64,000 bases of DNA from Bradyrhizobium sp. AZCC 1719 (lineage in GTDB: Bacteria; Pseudomonadota; Alphaproteobacteria; Rhizobiales; Xanthobacteraceae). A model generated the notes under the pieces. That model did no database searches. It saw only the letters and a program-made list of their open reading frames with translations, and was not told the DNA's origin. Location: assembly GCF_036924525.1 (NCBI RefSeq), contig NZ_JAZHRU010000001.1, positions 1,455,001-1,519,000 of the forward strand, read 5' to 3'. Below, in pieces: positions 56,192-64,000 of the stretch (its first letter is position 1; every line of letters begins with the position of its first letter). The position numbers and the translations under genes are program-made.

Positions 56192-57490
56192 ATGCCGCCC
56201 ATTCAGTACATCGTTGAAGGCGGCCACCGTCTTTCGGGTACGATCGAGCCGTCCGGCAACAAGAATTCGGCGCTGCCGATCATCGCCGCCGCTCTGCTCA
56301 CCGAGCATCCGGTCACGCTGGAAAACGTGCCGCGCATCCGCGACACTGAGACGCTTGTCGAACTGATCCGCTCGGTCGGCGCTTCCGCCGAATGGCAGGC
56401 GCGCAATACGCTTGCGATCCACGCCAAGGAGGTCCGCGCCGCCGATCTCGATCCCGAACTCTGCGCGCGGATCCGCGCCTCGATCCTGCTGGCCGGGCCA
56501 CTATTGGCCCGCTGCGGCGAGGTGGCGCTACCGCCGCCCGGCGGCGACGTCATCGGACGCCGTCGTCTCGATACGCATTTCCTCGCCTTCGAGCAGTTAG
56601 GCGCCACCGTCACCGCCACACACCGGCTGGAATTCCGCGCCTCCCGCCTCGAGGGTGCCGACGTCTTTCTCGACGAGCCCAGCGTCACCGCAACCGAAAA
56701 CGCACTCGTCGCAGCGGTCGCCGCTCACGGCACCACATACTTGCGCAACGCGGCCTCCGAGCCGCATGTGCAGGACCTCGCGCATTTCCTCGTGGCACTC
56801 GGCGCCAAGATCGAGGGCATCGGCACCAACACCATCATCGTGCACGGCCCGGCGACGCTTGGCGGCGCAAGCTATTCGATCCAGCCCGACCATATCGAAG
56901 TCGGCTCGCTGATCGGACTTGCCGCGGTGACGCGCTCGCCGCTGCGCATCGCCAAGGCTGGCGTCGAGCATCTGCGCTCCATCCGGATGGGCTTTGAGCG
57001 GCTCGGCATCGTCTGCGGCGTCGAGGGCGACGATCTCGTGGTGCCCTCAGGGCAGACCATGAAGATCCATGACGATTTCGGCGGCCATGTGCCGAAGCTG
57101 GAAGACCAGCCGTGGCCGGCCTTCCCGGCCGACCTGATGTCGATTGCGATCGTGACCGCGACGCAATGCGACGGCGTGATCCTGATGTTCGAAAAAATGT
57201 TCGAGTCGCGGATGTTCTTCGTCGACAAGCTGATCTCGATGGGCGCCCGCATCGTGCTGTGCGACCCGCATCGCGCGATCGTGGCCGGCCCGAGCCGGCT
57301 GCGCGGCGCGCCGATGACTTCCCCCGACATCCGCGCCGGCATGGCGATGCTGCTGGCGGCGGTCGCCGCCGAAGGCACATCAACGATCAACAACGCCGAC
57401 CAGATCGAGCGCGGCTATGAGCGCATCGAGGAGCGGCTCAATGCGCTGGGCGCGCGAATCACCCGAGTTCCGGCACGCGACGGCCATTAG
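56192..57490 (+). CDS. murA: UDP-N-acetylglucosamine 1-carboxyvinyltransferase family protein (MurA-like, Cys-to-Asp)
   Basis: This 432-residue enolpyruvyl transferase has the N-terminal site IEPSGNKNSALPII with Lys24, the PEP-contact Arg in DIRAGMAMLLAAVAAEG and the Asp of FPADLMSIAIV. The catalytic loop, PGGCAIG in most MurA, reads LPPPGGDVIGRRRLDTH, so Asp119 stands where Cys115 is in E. coli. Asp at this place keeps activity and blocks fosfomycin in known enzymes. In related bacteria the main murA lies near hisD, so this gyrB-linked gene may be a paralogue. ATG 56192 is preferred to GTG 56174. Confidence 0.88.
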   Translation: MPPIQYIVEGGHRLSGTIEPSGNKNSALPIIAAALLTEHPVTLENVPRIRDTETLVELIRSVGASAEWQARNTLAIHAKEVRAADLDPELCARIRASILLAGPLLARCGEVALPPPGGDVIGRRRLDTHFLAFEQLGATVTATHRLEFRASRLEGADVFLDEPSVTATENALVAAVAAHGTTYLRNAASEPHVQDLAHFLVALGAKIEGIGTNTIIVHGPATLGGASYSIQPDHIEVGSLIGLAAVTRSPLRIAKAGVEHLRSIRMGFERLGIVCGVEGDDLVVPSGQTMKIHDDFGGHVPKLEDQPWPAFPADLMSIAIVTATQCDGVILMFEKMFESRMFFVDKLISMGARIVLCDPHRAIVAGPSRLRGAPMTSPDIRAGMAMLLAAVAAEGTSTINNADQIERGYERIEERLNALGARITRVPARDGH

Positions 57491-57543
57491 CCTGCAGACG
57501 CCGGCGTCACTTTTTCGACTTTCGCCGGTATTAATCTGCTGCC

Positions 57544-58950
57544 ATGACCTCGCTCGAAAAAATCGAACGCGCAACCATTGCGCCGCCCGCCGCTGCGGCC
57601 GTGCCCGGCCGCCATCTCGCGATTGAGCTTGCCGAGACGCTGAAACTCGCGGTGCCGCTCGCACTGACGCAGCTCGGACAGATCGCGATGATGACGACCG
57701 ATCTTGCGTTCATCGGTCGGCTCGGCAGCGAAACGGTGGCTGCGGCAGCCCTCGCCCACACGGTGTTCTTCGTTACCTTCACTTTCGGCATGGGCCTGGT
57801 ATCGGCGGTCGCGCCGCTAGCGGCGCAGGCTTTCGGCGCTCGCGATCCGCGCATGGTACGGCGCGCGCTGCGCGTCGGCTTGTGGGCGGCGCTGTTAATC
57901 GCGCTGCCGCTGATGGCACTGCCATTCCGCGGCGAGGCGATCCTGATTGCGCTTGGCCAGGCGCCGACCGCCGCCGGGCCCGCGCAGCAATACCTGTTCG
58001 GCCTCGCCTGGGGCATCCTGCCGGCGCTGTGGTTTATCGCGATCCGCGGCTTCATGAGCGCGGTGAACCGGCCCGAGCCGGTGCTGTGGATCACGCTGGC
58101 CGCGATCCCGGCGAATGCGTTGCTGGTCTATCTGCTGCTCTATGGAAAATGGGGCCTGCCCGAACTCGGGCTGTTCGGCGCGGGTCTTGCGACCAGCATG
58201 GTCAATCTCGGCACGTTTCTCGCCGGGCTGTGGTTCACCGCGCTGCGCCAGCCGTTTCGAAAGTACCACGTGCTAGGTAACGTCTGGCGTATCGACTGGC
58301 CGTTAATGGCGAAGCTCGTGATCGTCGGCGCGCCGATCTCGATGGCGTTTCTGCTGGAATACGGGTTGTTCGGCGCTGCCGGCCTGCTGATGGGTCTGAT
58401 CAGCACCACAGCACTAGCTGCGCACCAGATTGCACTACAAATCGCAGCTATCCTGTTCATGGTGCCGTTTGGAATCAGTATGGCAGCGACCGTCCGGGTT
58501 GGCCATGCAGTCGGGCGCCGCGACAGCGGCGCGGTCAGGCGCGCAGGCTACGTGGCGATACTTCTCGGCGCGGCGTTCATGGCCACGATGACACTCGCCG
58601 TGATCCTTGGACGGTTCCTGATTGCCGAGATATTCCTCGGCGAAGCCGTCGACGCGACCGCGACGCTGACGGCAACACTGCTGCTGATCGGCTCCACTTT
58701 CTTTGTCGCGGACGGTATCCAAACCATCGCCGCCGGTGCGCTACGCGGAATGAATGACACGCGCGTGCCGCTGCTATTCGCCACCTTCAGCTACTGGCTG
58801 ATCGGCTTTACTTTCGCCTGCGCACTCGGGTTCTGGACATCGCTTGGCGCCAGCGGAGTCTGGATCGGATTGTCGATCGGCACCGTTGTCTTCGCCATTC
58901 TGCTCGTCTTGCGATTCCGGCTGCTGGCGAGCAGAATGGCGTCTCCATGA
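57544..58950 (+). CDS. MATE family multidrug efflux transporter (NorM-like)
   Basis: This 468-residue protein has twelve transmembrane helices in two halves: LALTQLGQIAMMTTDLAFIG in helix 1 with the ion-site region, VSAVAPLAAQAFGARDPRMV, then AAHQIALQIAAILFMVPFGI and ATVRVGHAVGRRDSGAVRRA in the second half. It exports cationic drugs in exchange for Na+ or H+. Its stop overlaps the next start as ATGA. Confidence 0.93.
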   Translation: MTSLEKIERATIAPPAAAAVPGRHLAIELAETLKLAVPLALTQLGQIAMMTTDLAFIGRLGSETVAAAALAHTVFFVTFTFGMGLVSAVAPLAAQAFGARDPRMVRRALRVGLWAALLIALPLMALPFRGEAILIALGQAPTAAGPAQQYLFGLAWGILPALWFIAIRGFMSAVNRPEPVLWITLAAIPANALLVYLLLYGKWGLPELGLFGAGLATSMVNLGTFLAGLWFTALRQPFRKYHVLGNVWRIDWPLMAKLVIVGAPISMAFLLEYGLFGAAGLLMGLISTTALAAHQIALQIAAILFMVPFGISMAATVRVGHAVGRRDSGAVRRAGYVAILLGAAFMATMTLAVILGRFLIAEIFLGEAVDATATLTATLLLIGSTFFVADGIQTIAAGALRGMNDTRVPLLFATFSYWLIGFTFACALGFWTSLGASGVWIGLSIGTVVFAILLVLRFRLLASRMASP

Positions 58951-59468
58951 CCGTCCGCGAAATCACGCCTGCCGTCGATGCCGGTGCGCTGCTGGCCGGC
59001 GCTCAGTTCGCCGACGCCTTCTGTATTGAAATCAGCGACCGCGATCTCGACGCCCGCCGTGCAGCAGAGCGGATGATGGCGCGTCAGCCCCGATGGGTCG
59101 AGGCGCTGTTATCGCTGCGCAATTTTTTGGTCGCGCCACTCGGGCTGAGAACGTCGGGTGACGATCCGAGCCACCCCCGCGACATGGTCGGAATTTTTCC
59201 GGTCGTGAGCGAAACGCCGGATCGCCTGATCGCCGGCTTCAACGACCGTCATCTCGACTTTCGCGTCGTGGTGGATGTGACGCCTCCCGGCGGCGTCAGG
59301 CAGGTCACCGCGACGACGCTGGTGCTGACACACAACTGGCTCGGCCGGACCTATCTCAAAATCATCATGCCGTTTCATCGTCTGATCGTGCCAACGCTGT
59401 TGCATCAGGTTGCTGCCGGCAGCCTGGACCGGATGTCCCGGTCTGGCGCAAGTAAAGCGAAGGTCTGA
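58947..59468 (+). CDS. DUF2867 domain-containing protein
   Basis: This is a 173-residue soluble protein of the DUF2867 family: FADAFCIEISDRDLDARRAA, then MVGIFPVVSETPDRLIAGFN, DRHLDFRVVVDV and NWLGRTYLKIIMPFHRLIVP. The fold resembles START-like proteins; the function is unknown. The four-base ATGA overlap with the MATE gene makes co-translation likely. Confidence 0.88.
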   Translation: MTVREITPAVDAGALLAGAQFADAFCIEISDRDLDARRAAERMMARQPRWVEALLSLRNFLVAPLGLRTSGDDPSHPRDMVGIFPVVSETPDRLIAGFNDRHLDFRVVVDVTPPGGVRQVTATTLVLTHNWLGRTYLKIIMPFHRLIVPTLLHQVAAGSLDRMSRSGASKAKV

Positions 59469-59543
59469 CCCGCCGTAACGGACGTTGACGACGCCCCGGC
59501 TGCGCCGTACCTAACTCAAACGCAAGAACAACGAGGCAACGCC

Positions 59544-60914
59544 GTGGCCCACGAAACCGCAACGCTCGCAGCCTATGTCGCCGACCTCAAATTTGGAGAT
59601 ATTCCGCCCGAGGTGCTGGAGCGCGCCAAGGTGCTGACACTGGATTTCCTCGGGAGTGCGATCCGGGCGCGCCGCGATGCGGAATCCACGCCCTCGCTGC
59701 TGAAGATGCTGGAAGCGCTGGCGCTGGATGGCAAGGGCGAGGCCACCGTGTTCGGCGATGCGAAGACCTGGACGCCCGCGGTCGCCGCGCTGCTTAACGG
59801 CGCGCTCGGCCATTCCCTCGATTTCGACGACACGCATGCCGACTCCTCGCTGCACCCGAGCGCACCCGTGGTGCCGGCGGCGTTTGCGGTTGGCGAAATG
59901 GTCGGCGCATCCGGGCGCGACGTGCTGACTGCGATCGTGGCCGGCTATGAAGTGTGCTGCCGGCTCGGCAACGCGCTCGATCCGACCTCGCATTATGCGC
60001 GCGGCTTTCATCCAACCGCGACAGCGGGAACCTATGGCGCGGCAGCCGCGGCGGGGAAGCTGTTCGGCCTCTCGAAGGACCAGATCATCTCAGCCTTCGG
60101 CGTTTCCGGCAGCCAGGCCGCTGGCTCGCTGCAGTTCCTCGTCAACGGCGCCTGGAACAAGCGCTACCAGGTCGGCGCCGCCGCGATGAACGGTGTGATT
60201 GCCGCGACCCTGGCACGCAACAATTTTGTCGGCTCGACCGAGTCGGTCGAGGGCAAGCATGGCCTGCTCGTCGGCTACAGCGACGACGCCCATCCCGACA
60301 AGGCGACAGCCGGCCTCGGCACCACCTATGAAACGCTGCGGATCGGCGTGAAGCCTTATCCGAGCTGCCGCTATACCCATGCCGCGCTGGATGCGCTGAT
60401 CGCGATGCGCAGGGAGCACAATCTGACGCCGGACCAGATCAAGCGGGTCGAGATTGGCCTGCACCGCAACGGCATCACGCTGACCGGCGACGCCGCCACC
60501 AAGCGGCATCCGACCTCGATCGTCGGTGGGCAATTCTCGATGTTCTTCACCGGCGCGCTGGCGCTCGACCAGGGCCGTTTCGGCTGGGACGATTACGAGC
60601 GGCTCGGCGATGCCGCCGTCAATGCGCTCGCGGATAAATTCGACGTGGTGCAGGACGATCGCCTCGAGATCGGTCGCACCCATCCCTTCGGCGCGCGCGT
60701 CTCGATCACCACCGACGATGGCATGCATGAGCGGCTCTATGCCGATCCCTCCGGCGAGCCGGATACGTTTCCGGACGCGCAGGCGATGCAGCAGAAATTC
60801 CTCACGCTCGCGCGCCCCGTGCTGAACGGCCGCGCCGACCAGCTCGCCGACGCGATCCTGTCGCTGGAGCGGTTCGACCGCGTCGAGAAGGCCACGCAGT
60901 TGGGACGGCAGTAG
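59544..60914 (+). CDS. MmgE/PrpD family protein
   Basis: This 456-residue member of the 2-methylcitrate dehydratase/cis-aconitate decarboxylase family has an N-terminal helical domain with LNGALGHSLDFDDTHADSSL and GFHPTATAGTYGAAAAAGKL and a C-terminal domain with GVKPYPSCRYTHAALDALIA. Those blocks hold the active-site His, Lys and Tyr of the family. No prpBC genes are near, so the substrate may be another hydroxy acid. The start is GTG 59544. Confidence 0.92.
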   Translation: MAHETATLAAYVADLKFGDIPPEVLERAKVLTLDFLGSAIRARRDAESTPSLLKMLEALALDGKGEATVFGDAKTWTPAVAALLNGALGHSLDFDDTHADSSLHPSAPVVPAAFAVGEMVGASGRDVLTAIVAGYEVCCRLGNALDPTSHYARGFHPTATAGTYGAAAAAGKLFGLSKDQIISAFGVSGSQAAGSLQFLVNGAWNKRYQVGAAAMNGVIAATLARNNFVGSTESVEGKHGLLVGYSDDAHPDKATAGLGTTYETLRIGVKPYPSCRYTHAALDALIAMRREHNLTPDQIKRVEIGLHRNGITLTGDAATKRHPTSIVGGQFSMFFTGALALDQGRFGWDDYERLGDAAVNALADKFDVVQDDRLEIGRTHPFGARVSITTDDGMHERLYADPSGEPDTFPDAQAMQQKFLTLARPVLNGRADQLADAILSLERFDRVEKATQLGRQ

Positions 60915-60942
60915 CTGAGCTAGCTTCAGCGTCGGCGGTGTT

Positions 60943-61017
60943 ACCCTCCCCTTGAGGGGGAGGGTCGGCTCGCATGGAGCGCAGCGAAATGCGAGACGGG
61001 GTGGGGTGATCTCTCCG
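60943..61017 (+). repeat. left arm of a gene-less paired-hairpin element
   Basis: ACCCTCCCC...GGGGAGGGT forms the outer hairpin; then TCGG, an inner hairpin CTCGCAT...ATGCGAG, and GACGGGGTGGGGTGA. It has the same layout as the DUF559-unit ends but a different sequence. Confidence 0.8.
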
Positions 61018-61036
61018 CTCGGGCACTGTTGGACGT

Positions 61037-61103
61037 GGAGAGACCGTCACCCCACCCCGCCGCTCATTTCATGAGCGCCGACCCTCCCCCTCCAGGGGAG
61101 GGT
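61037..61103 (-). repeat. right arm of a gene-less paired-hairpin element
   Basis: This is the inverted partner of 60943-61017. Outer hairpin and GGGGTGGGGTGA match, while the inner hairpin is GCTCATGAAATGAGC instead. Only about 20 bp lie between the arms. The pair sits between the convergent 3' ends of the PrpD-like and serine hydrolase genes. Confidence 0.8.
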
Positions 61104-61110
61104 AGGCACC

Positions 61111-62550
61111 TCAATTCGCGCCCGCCAGCTTTCCTTTGCTCCCCGTCGCCGCGACCACATCTCGCACGAGCTCGAACACGCCGTCGGCTTCAGGCGGCCA
61201 ATTCGGCGAGCGCCCGAGCCGGACGATCACCAGCCGTTCGGAGGGCACCACGATCACATATTGCCCGAGCGTGCCCTTGGCGTAGAACGCATCGCGCGGC
61301 CAGCCGCGCTCGGTGCGGTAGGTTGCGCCAAAACTGTCGCCGAGATTGGTCCAGAAGCCCGCGCCCTGGCCGACCCAGGCGTTCGGTGTCGGCGTCGCCG
61401 TATATTTCACCCAGCCTTCGGGGAGGATGCGTTTTCCACCGGCCATGCCGTCATCGAGATAGAGCTGGCCGAAGCGCGCCCAGTCGCGCGCACTCGCCAG
61501 CAACTGGCTCGATCCTTCCGCATTGCCCGAGGCGTCGAATTCGAGCGTCACGTGGCGCATGCCGAGCGGCGCGAACAACTCCTGCCGCGCGAAGCCGATC
61601 ATATGGGCCGCGCTGCCGCCGATGGCCTGGCGGATCAGATGCGCGAGGATGATGGCGTTGCCGTCATGGTAGTTCCATGCCGCGCCCGGCGCTGACTCCA
61701 GCGGCCTGCTCACGGCGTAGGCCGCCATGTCAGGCTCCATGAACTTCATGCGATTGACCGGCTCGAGCGCGGACGCCAGCGAGGCCTGCAGCGAACTGCC
61801 GAGCTTTAGCCCCGCGGTGTGCCGCAGCAGATGATCGAGCGTGATGGCCCGCCTTGGATCACCAGGCTTTTGCCACGCGGCGATCGGCACCGGCTCATGC
61901 AGCTTCAGCGCGCGCTTGCGCACGAGGATGCCGGCGAGCGCCGATATGACCGACTTGGTGGCGGAGAAGCCAAGCAGCGGCGTGTCGATGCCGATGCCTT
62001 GGGCATAGCGTTCGGCAATGATACGGCCATCCTTCAGGATCACCATAGCGCGGGTGTTGCGCGGCGCCGACTTGTCCGGCCCGGCGAAGGCGCGGTCGAG
62101 TGCGAGAGCAAGTTGCGGCGTCTGCGGTTCGACAATGGCACGGCCAGCGATGTCGGGCAGCAGCGCCGGTTTGGTCTCCGACGGCGGCAACACAATCTCG
62201 GCCACGGCACCATCATGATCGAGATAACAGCCCAGACCTTCGCCGCGGTAGACGGCGCGGCTCCCGCCCATGCCGAACAGCGTCACGGTGACGTCCTTGC
62301 GCGCGCGGTCGAGGCGATAGTCGAGCGCCCAGGCGATCAGGCCGGCGCCCGGCATCGCGGACGTGGTCTCGGCGAATACCCGCGCCGGGTCGAGGCCGGA
62401 GACGAAGGTCTCGGTGCAGAGCACGCTGGCGACGAAGCCGGTCGCGACCTTCGGCACGTCGCGGGCGCGGGAGGCCGAGAGCGCGCTGAGCACCGTGGTG
62501 GCGGCGAGGATAAGGATGAGATTTCGTCTGGTCACAGAGGCCTCCGGCAT
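61111..62550 (-). CDS. serine hydrolase of the beta-lactamase/class C family
   Basis: This is a 479-residue exported protein with an N-terminal signal sequence (NLILILAATTVLSALSASRA). The beta-lactamase-like domain begins near 160. The nucleophile motif is SATKS (S-x-x-K), the Tyr motif is NYHDGNAIILAHL (Y-x-x-N type) and a KGTLGQYVIVVPSERLVIVR strand takes the place of the K-T-G motif. Such proteins include 6-aminohexanoate-dimer hydrolase and EstB-type esterases; a true beta-lactamase is less likely. Start ATG at 62550. Confidence 0.88.
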   Translation of the reverse strand: MPEASVTRRNLILILAATTVLSALSASRARDVPKVATGFVASVLCTETFVSGLDPARVFAETTSAMPGAGLIAWALDYRLDRARKDVTVTLFGMGGSRAVYRGEGLGCYLDHDGAVAEIVLPPSETKPALLPDIAGRAIVEPQTPQLALALDRAFAGPDKSAPRNTRAMVILKDGRIIAERYAQGIGIDTPLLGFSATKSVISALAGILVRKRALKLHEPVPIAAWQKPGDPRRAITLDHLLRHTAGLKLGSSLQASLASALEPVNRMKFMEPDMAAYAVSRPLESAPGAAWNYHDGNAIILAHLIRQAIGGSAAHMIGFARQELFAPLGMRHVTLEFDASGNAEGSSQLLASARDWARFGQLYLDDGMAGGKRILPEGWVKYTATPTPNAWVGQGAGFWTNLGDSFGATYRTERGWPRDAFYAKGTLGQYVIVVPSERLVIVRLGRSPNWPPEADGVFELVRDVVAATGSKGKLAGAN

Positions 62551-62683
62551 GACGCATCAGCGCGTGCCGGGGATGTTGATGAAGCCGCCGCCGGCCGCTC
62601 GCCGGATTTGGAATGCGCGCTGGCCGAATGCTCAATCGCCTCGCCGATTCTGCAATTACACAGCAGTAACAATATGATGCGGG

Positions 62684-63748
62684 CTAGACCATGGTCGCCT
62701 TGAGCCGGCGATATTCGGTCGGCGTAACGCCGGTGATGGCCTTGAAGGCGCGGTTGAAGGGGCCGAGCGACTGGAAGCCGGCATCCATCGCAATCGTGAT
62801 CACGGGCACCTCGGCCTGGCTTGGATCAGCCAGCGCCGCCTTGGCTTCGGCGATCCGGTGCTCGTTGAGGAAGACATTGAAGTTGCGGTAGCCAAGCCGC
62901 TGGTTGATCAGCCGCCGCAGCCGGTATTCGGGAATGGCGAGTTTGGTTGCGAGCGTGCCGATCGTGACGTTGTCGCGCCGATAGATGCGCTCATCGGCCA
63001 TCAGCCGCATCAGTGCATCGATGAGTTTTTGATCGGCGGCGCTGGATTCGACGACGGCTGCCGTCTCGATTGGATCCGGCTCGACGACCGCTGCGGCCGG
63101 AAACAGATCGGCGCCTTCGACCCGCATCATCGCAATCGCGATGGCCGCGACCACGGCGGCGAGCATCGCCGAATTCAGCGTGTTGGCAATCTCCATGGAG
63201 CCGCTACCGGACAGCGATATCTGCAGCACCGCATTCAGCCCGCCATACAGCGCCGCCGCGCTGACGATAAAGAGGCGGATGCGTCGCCGGCCCTCGACCA
63301 GATCGGCCGACCATGACGCGACGGTCTGCACGACGGCCAGCACGATGAAGCCGAGCGCGAGAATGTTGACCATGATGATGGAAAACTGCACGCCGGATGC
63401 GGGCGCCAGCCACATGCAGTTGACGAAGCTGAAAACCGCGACCGCCGCCCAGACCAGCGCGTGCCACCAGCGCAGCCTGAACGTCTCCTCAAACAGCGCG
63501 CGCGTAAACAGCCAGAACACCACGGCGTTGCCGGTCGACAGCGCGATCACAGGCGCGAGCGCCGGGGCTACCTTCGATGGCACACCGATCGAACAAGTCA
63601 CGGCATGCGCCGCCGATCCCACTGCAAAGGCCACGGCCAAGCGCCCGACGAGCACCGCTCCAAATCCGCGAAACAGCGATACTGCCAGCACCAAGAGCAG
63701 CGCCACGGTGGCGCCGCGCAGGGCGATGTCGAGGGTGGAAAGCAGCAT
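62684..63748 (-). CDS. AraC family regulator with N-terminal membrane domain
   Basis: This 354-residue protein has about seven transmembrane helices in the first 210 residues (ALRGATVALLLVLAVSLF up to AAVVAAIAIAMM) and a C-terminal AraC double HTH (VTIGTLATKLAIPEYRLRRL, then ITIAMDAGFQSLGPFNRAFK and TGVTPTEYRRLKA). Membrane-bound AraC proteins of this shape exist, but their signals are mostly unknown. It lies 133 bp upstream of the serine hydrolase on the same strand and may control it. Confidence 0.88.
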   Translation of the reverse strand: MLLSTLDIALRGATVALLLVLAVSLFRGFGAVLVGRLAVAFAVGSAAHAVTCSIGVPSKVAPALAPVIALSTGNAVVFWLFTRALFEETFRLRWWHALVWAAVAVFSFVNCMWLAPASGVQFSIIMVNILALGFIVLAVVQTVASWSADLVEGRRRIRLFIVSAAALYGGLNAVLQISLSGSGSMEIANTLNSAMLAAVVAAIAIAMMRVEGADLFPAAAVVEPDPIETAAVVESSAADQKLIDALMRLMADERIYRRDNVTIGTLATKLAIPEYRLRRLINQRLGYRNFNVFLNEHRIAEAKAALADPSQAEVPVITIAMDAGFQSLGPFNRAFKAITGVTPTEYRRLKATMV

Positions 63749-63896
63749 CGGACGGTCCGTTCGCGCGGGTCATCCCCGCGCGCCGTCAATCTAGTGTGAA
63801 TCGCACCGTGGTTCAATTTCCGCCGATTAGCCCTTCCAACGATCGCGCGACGTCACCGGCGCTCACCATGGCCGCAGGGACGATATGCCGAGGGAT

Positions 63897-63927
63897 TTGA
63901 ACGCAATCCAGCAATTGCTGCTATAAT
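63897..63927 (+). promoter_or_regulatory. candidate promoter of the last gene
   Basis: A perfect TATAAT (63922-63927) follows TTGAAC (63897-63902) after 19 bp, 25 bp before the start codon. The spacing is a little long. Confidence 0.5.
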
Positions 63928-63952
63928 CGCCGCCAAACCTGAAGGAGTCCCC

Positions 63953-64000
63953 ATGAGCTGGCAACCGTCCAACGATCCCGTGCTCGGCGATCCCAAAAGC
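63953..64000 (+). CDS. probable pirin family protein (first 16 codons only)
   Basis: The frame MSWQPSNDPVLGDPKS starts at ATG 63953 with GGAG upstream and runs off the right edge. This N-terminus resembles, from memory, Bradyrhizobium pirin-like cupin proteins. With 16 residues the call is weak. Confidence 0.45.
   Translation, partial: MSWQPSNDPVLGDPKS

Noticed and set aside
61029..61652. Plus-strand 207-codon frame starting in the paired-hairpin element
   Set aside because: It runs antisense through the serine hydrolase and has no domain; only the repeat is real.

Overview
The window looks like chromosomal DNA of a Bradyrhizobium-type alphaproteobacterium (Nitrobacteraceae). The evidence is the high GC content, the gene order rpsT - dnaA - dnaN - recF - gyrB - murA-like, a DUF3551 secreted protein, Aap-, TRAP- and Bug-type solute-binding proteins, and several dispersed palindromes with arms such as CGTCATTCCGG or CGTCATTGCGAGC that are familiar from this group. 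No phage, CRISPR array or classical insertion sequence was seen. The genus is an inference from style and memory, not from a search.

Left part (1-14.9 kb): a cut cNMP-binding/patatin-type protein, a luciferase-like monooxygenase, a YccF membrane protein, and a TRAP transporter (dctPQM) followed by a universal stress protein and faced by a GntR/FCD regulator with a palindrome between them. Then come tRNA-Arg(CCG), a decayed MmcQ/YjbR pseudogene, a divergent MarR/DUF1993 pair with two matching palindromes, a zinc-ribbon protein, an MFS protein, an orphan fabA, and a copper-type unit (PCu(A)C chaperone plus an outer-membrane barrel with a His/Cys-rich loop).

Middle part (15-45 kb): a chemoreceptor, a divergent AraC regulator/conserved protein/MFS set, and an amino-acid uptake cluster (RpiR regulator, class III aminotransferase, AapJ and a racemase on one strand, AapQ and AapM on the other, no AapP). 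Next are a complete ugpCAEB-like ABC importer that ends in a GpdQ-like phosphodiesterase, an ArsR-SRPBCC-DUF899-DUF1428 operon, two Bug-type binding proteins, a VOC protein, an acyl-CoA synthetase, an HD-GYP response regulator, two hydrolases, a polysaccharide export lipoprotein and msrA.

Replication region (45-57.5 kb): rpsT with a clear promoter, a long leader and a terminator; a 1.3 kb non-coding stretch before dnaA with one perfect DnaA box and a cluster of GANTC sites; dnaA with a 22-bp terminator hairpin behind it; then dnaN, recF, gyrB and a MurA paralogue with Asp in place of the catalytic Cys. Two intruders break this conserved order. One is a DUF559 (Vsr-like) nuclease gene between dnaN and recF, enclosed by 60-nt inverted repeats and an 8-bp direct repeat. 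The other is an inverted acyltransferase/SGNH gene between recF and gyrB. The DUF559 unit is the best candidate for an undescribed system: a small mobile unit that carries a nuclease and bipartite-hairpin ends.

Right part (57.5-64 kb): a MATE efflux protein overlapping a DUF2867 gene, an MmgE/PrpD protein, a gene-less paired-hairpin element of similar design, a serine hydrolase, a membrane-anchored AraC regulator and the first codons of a probable pirin.
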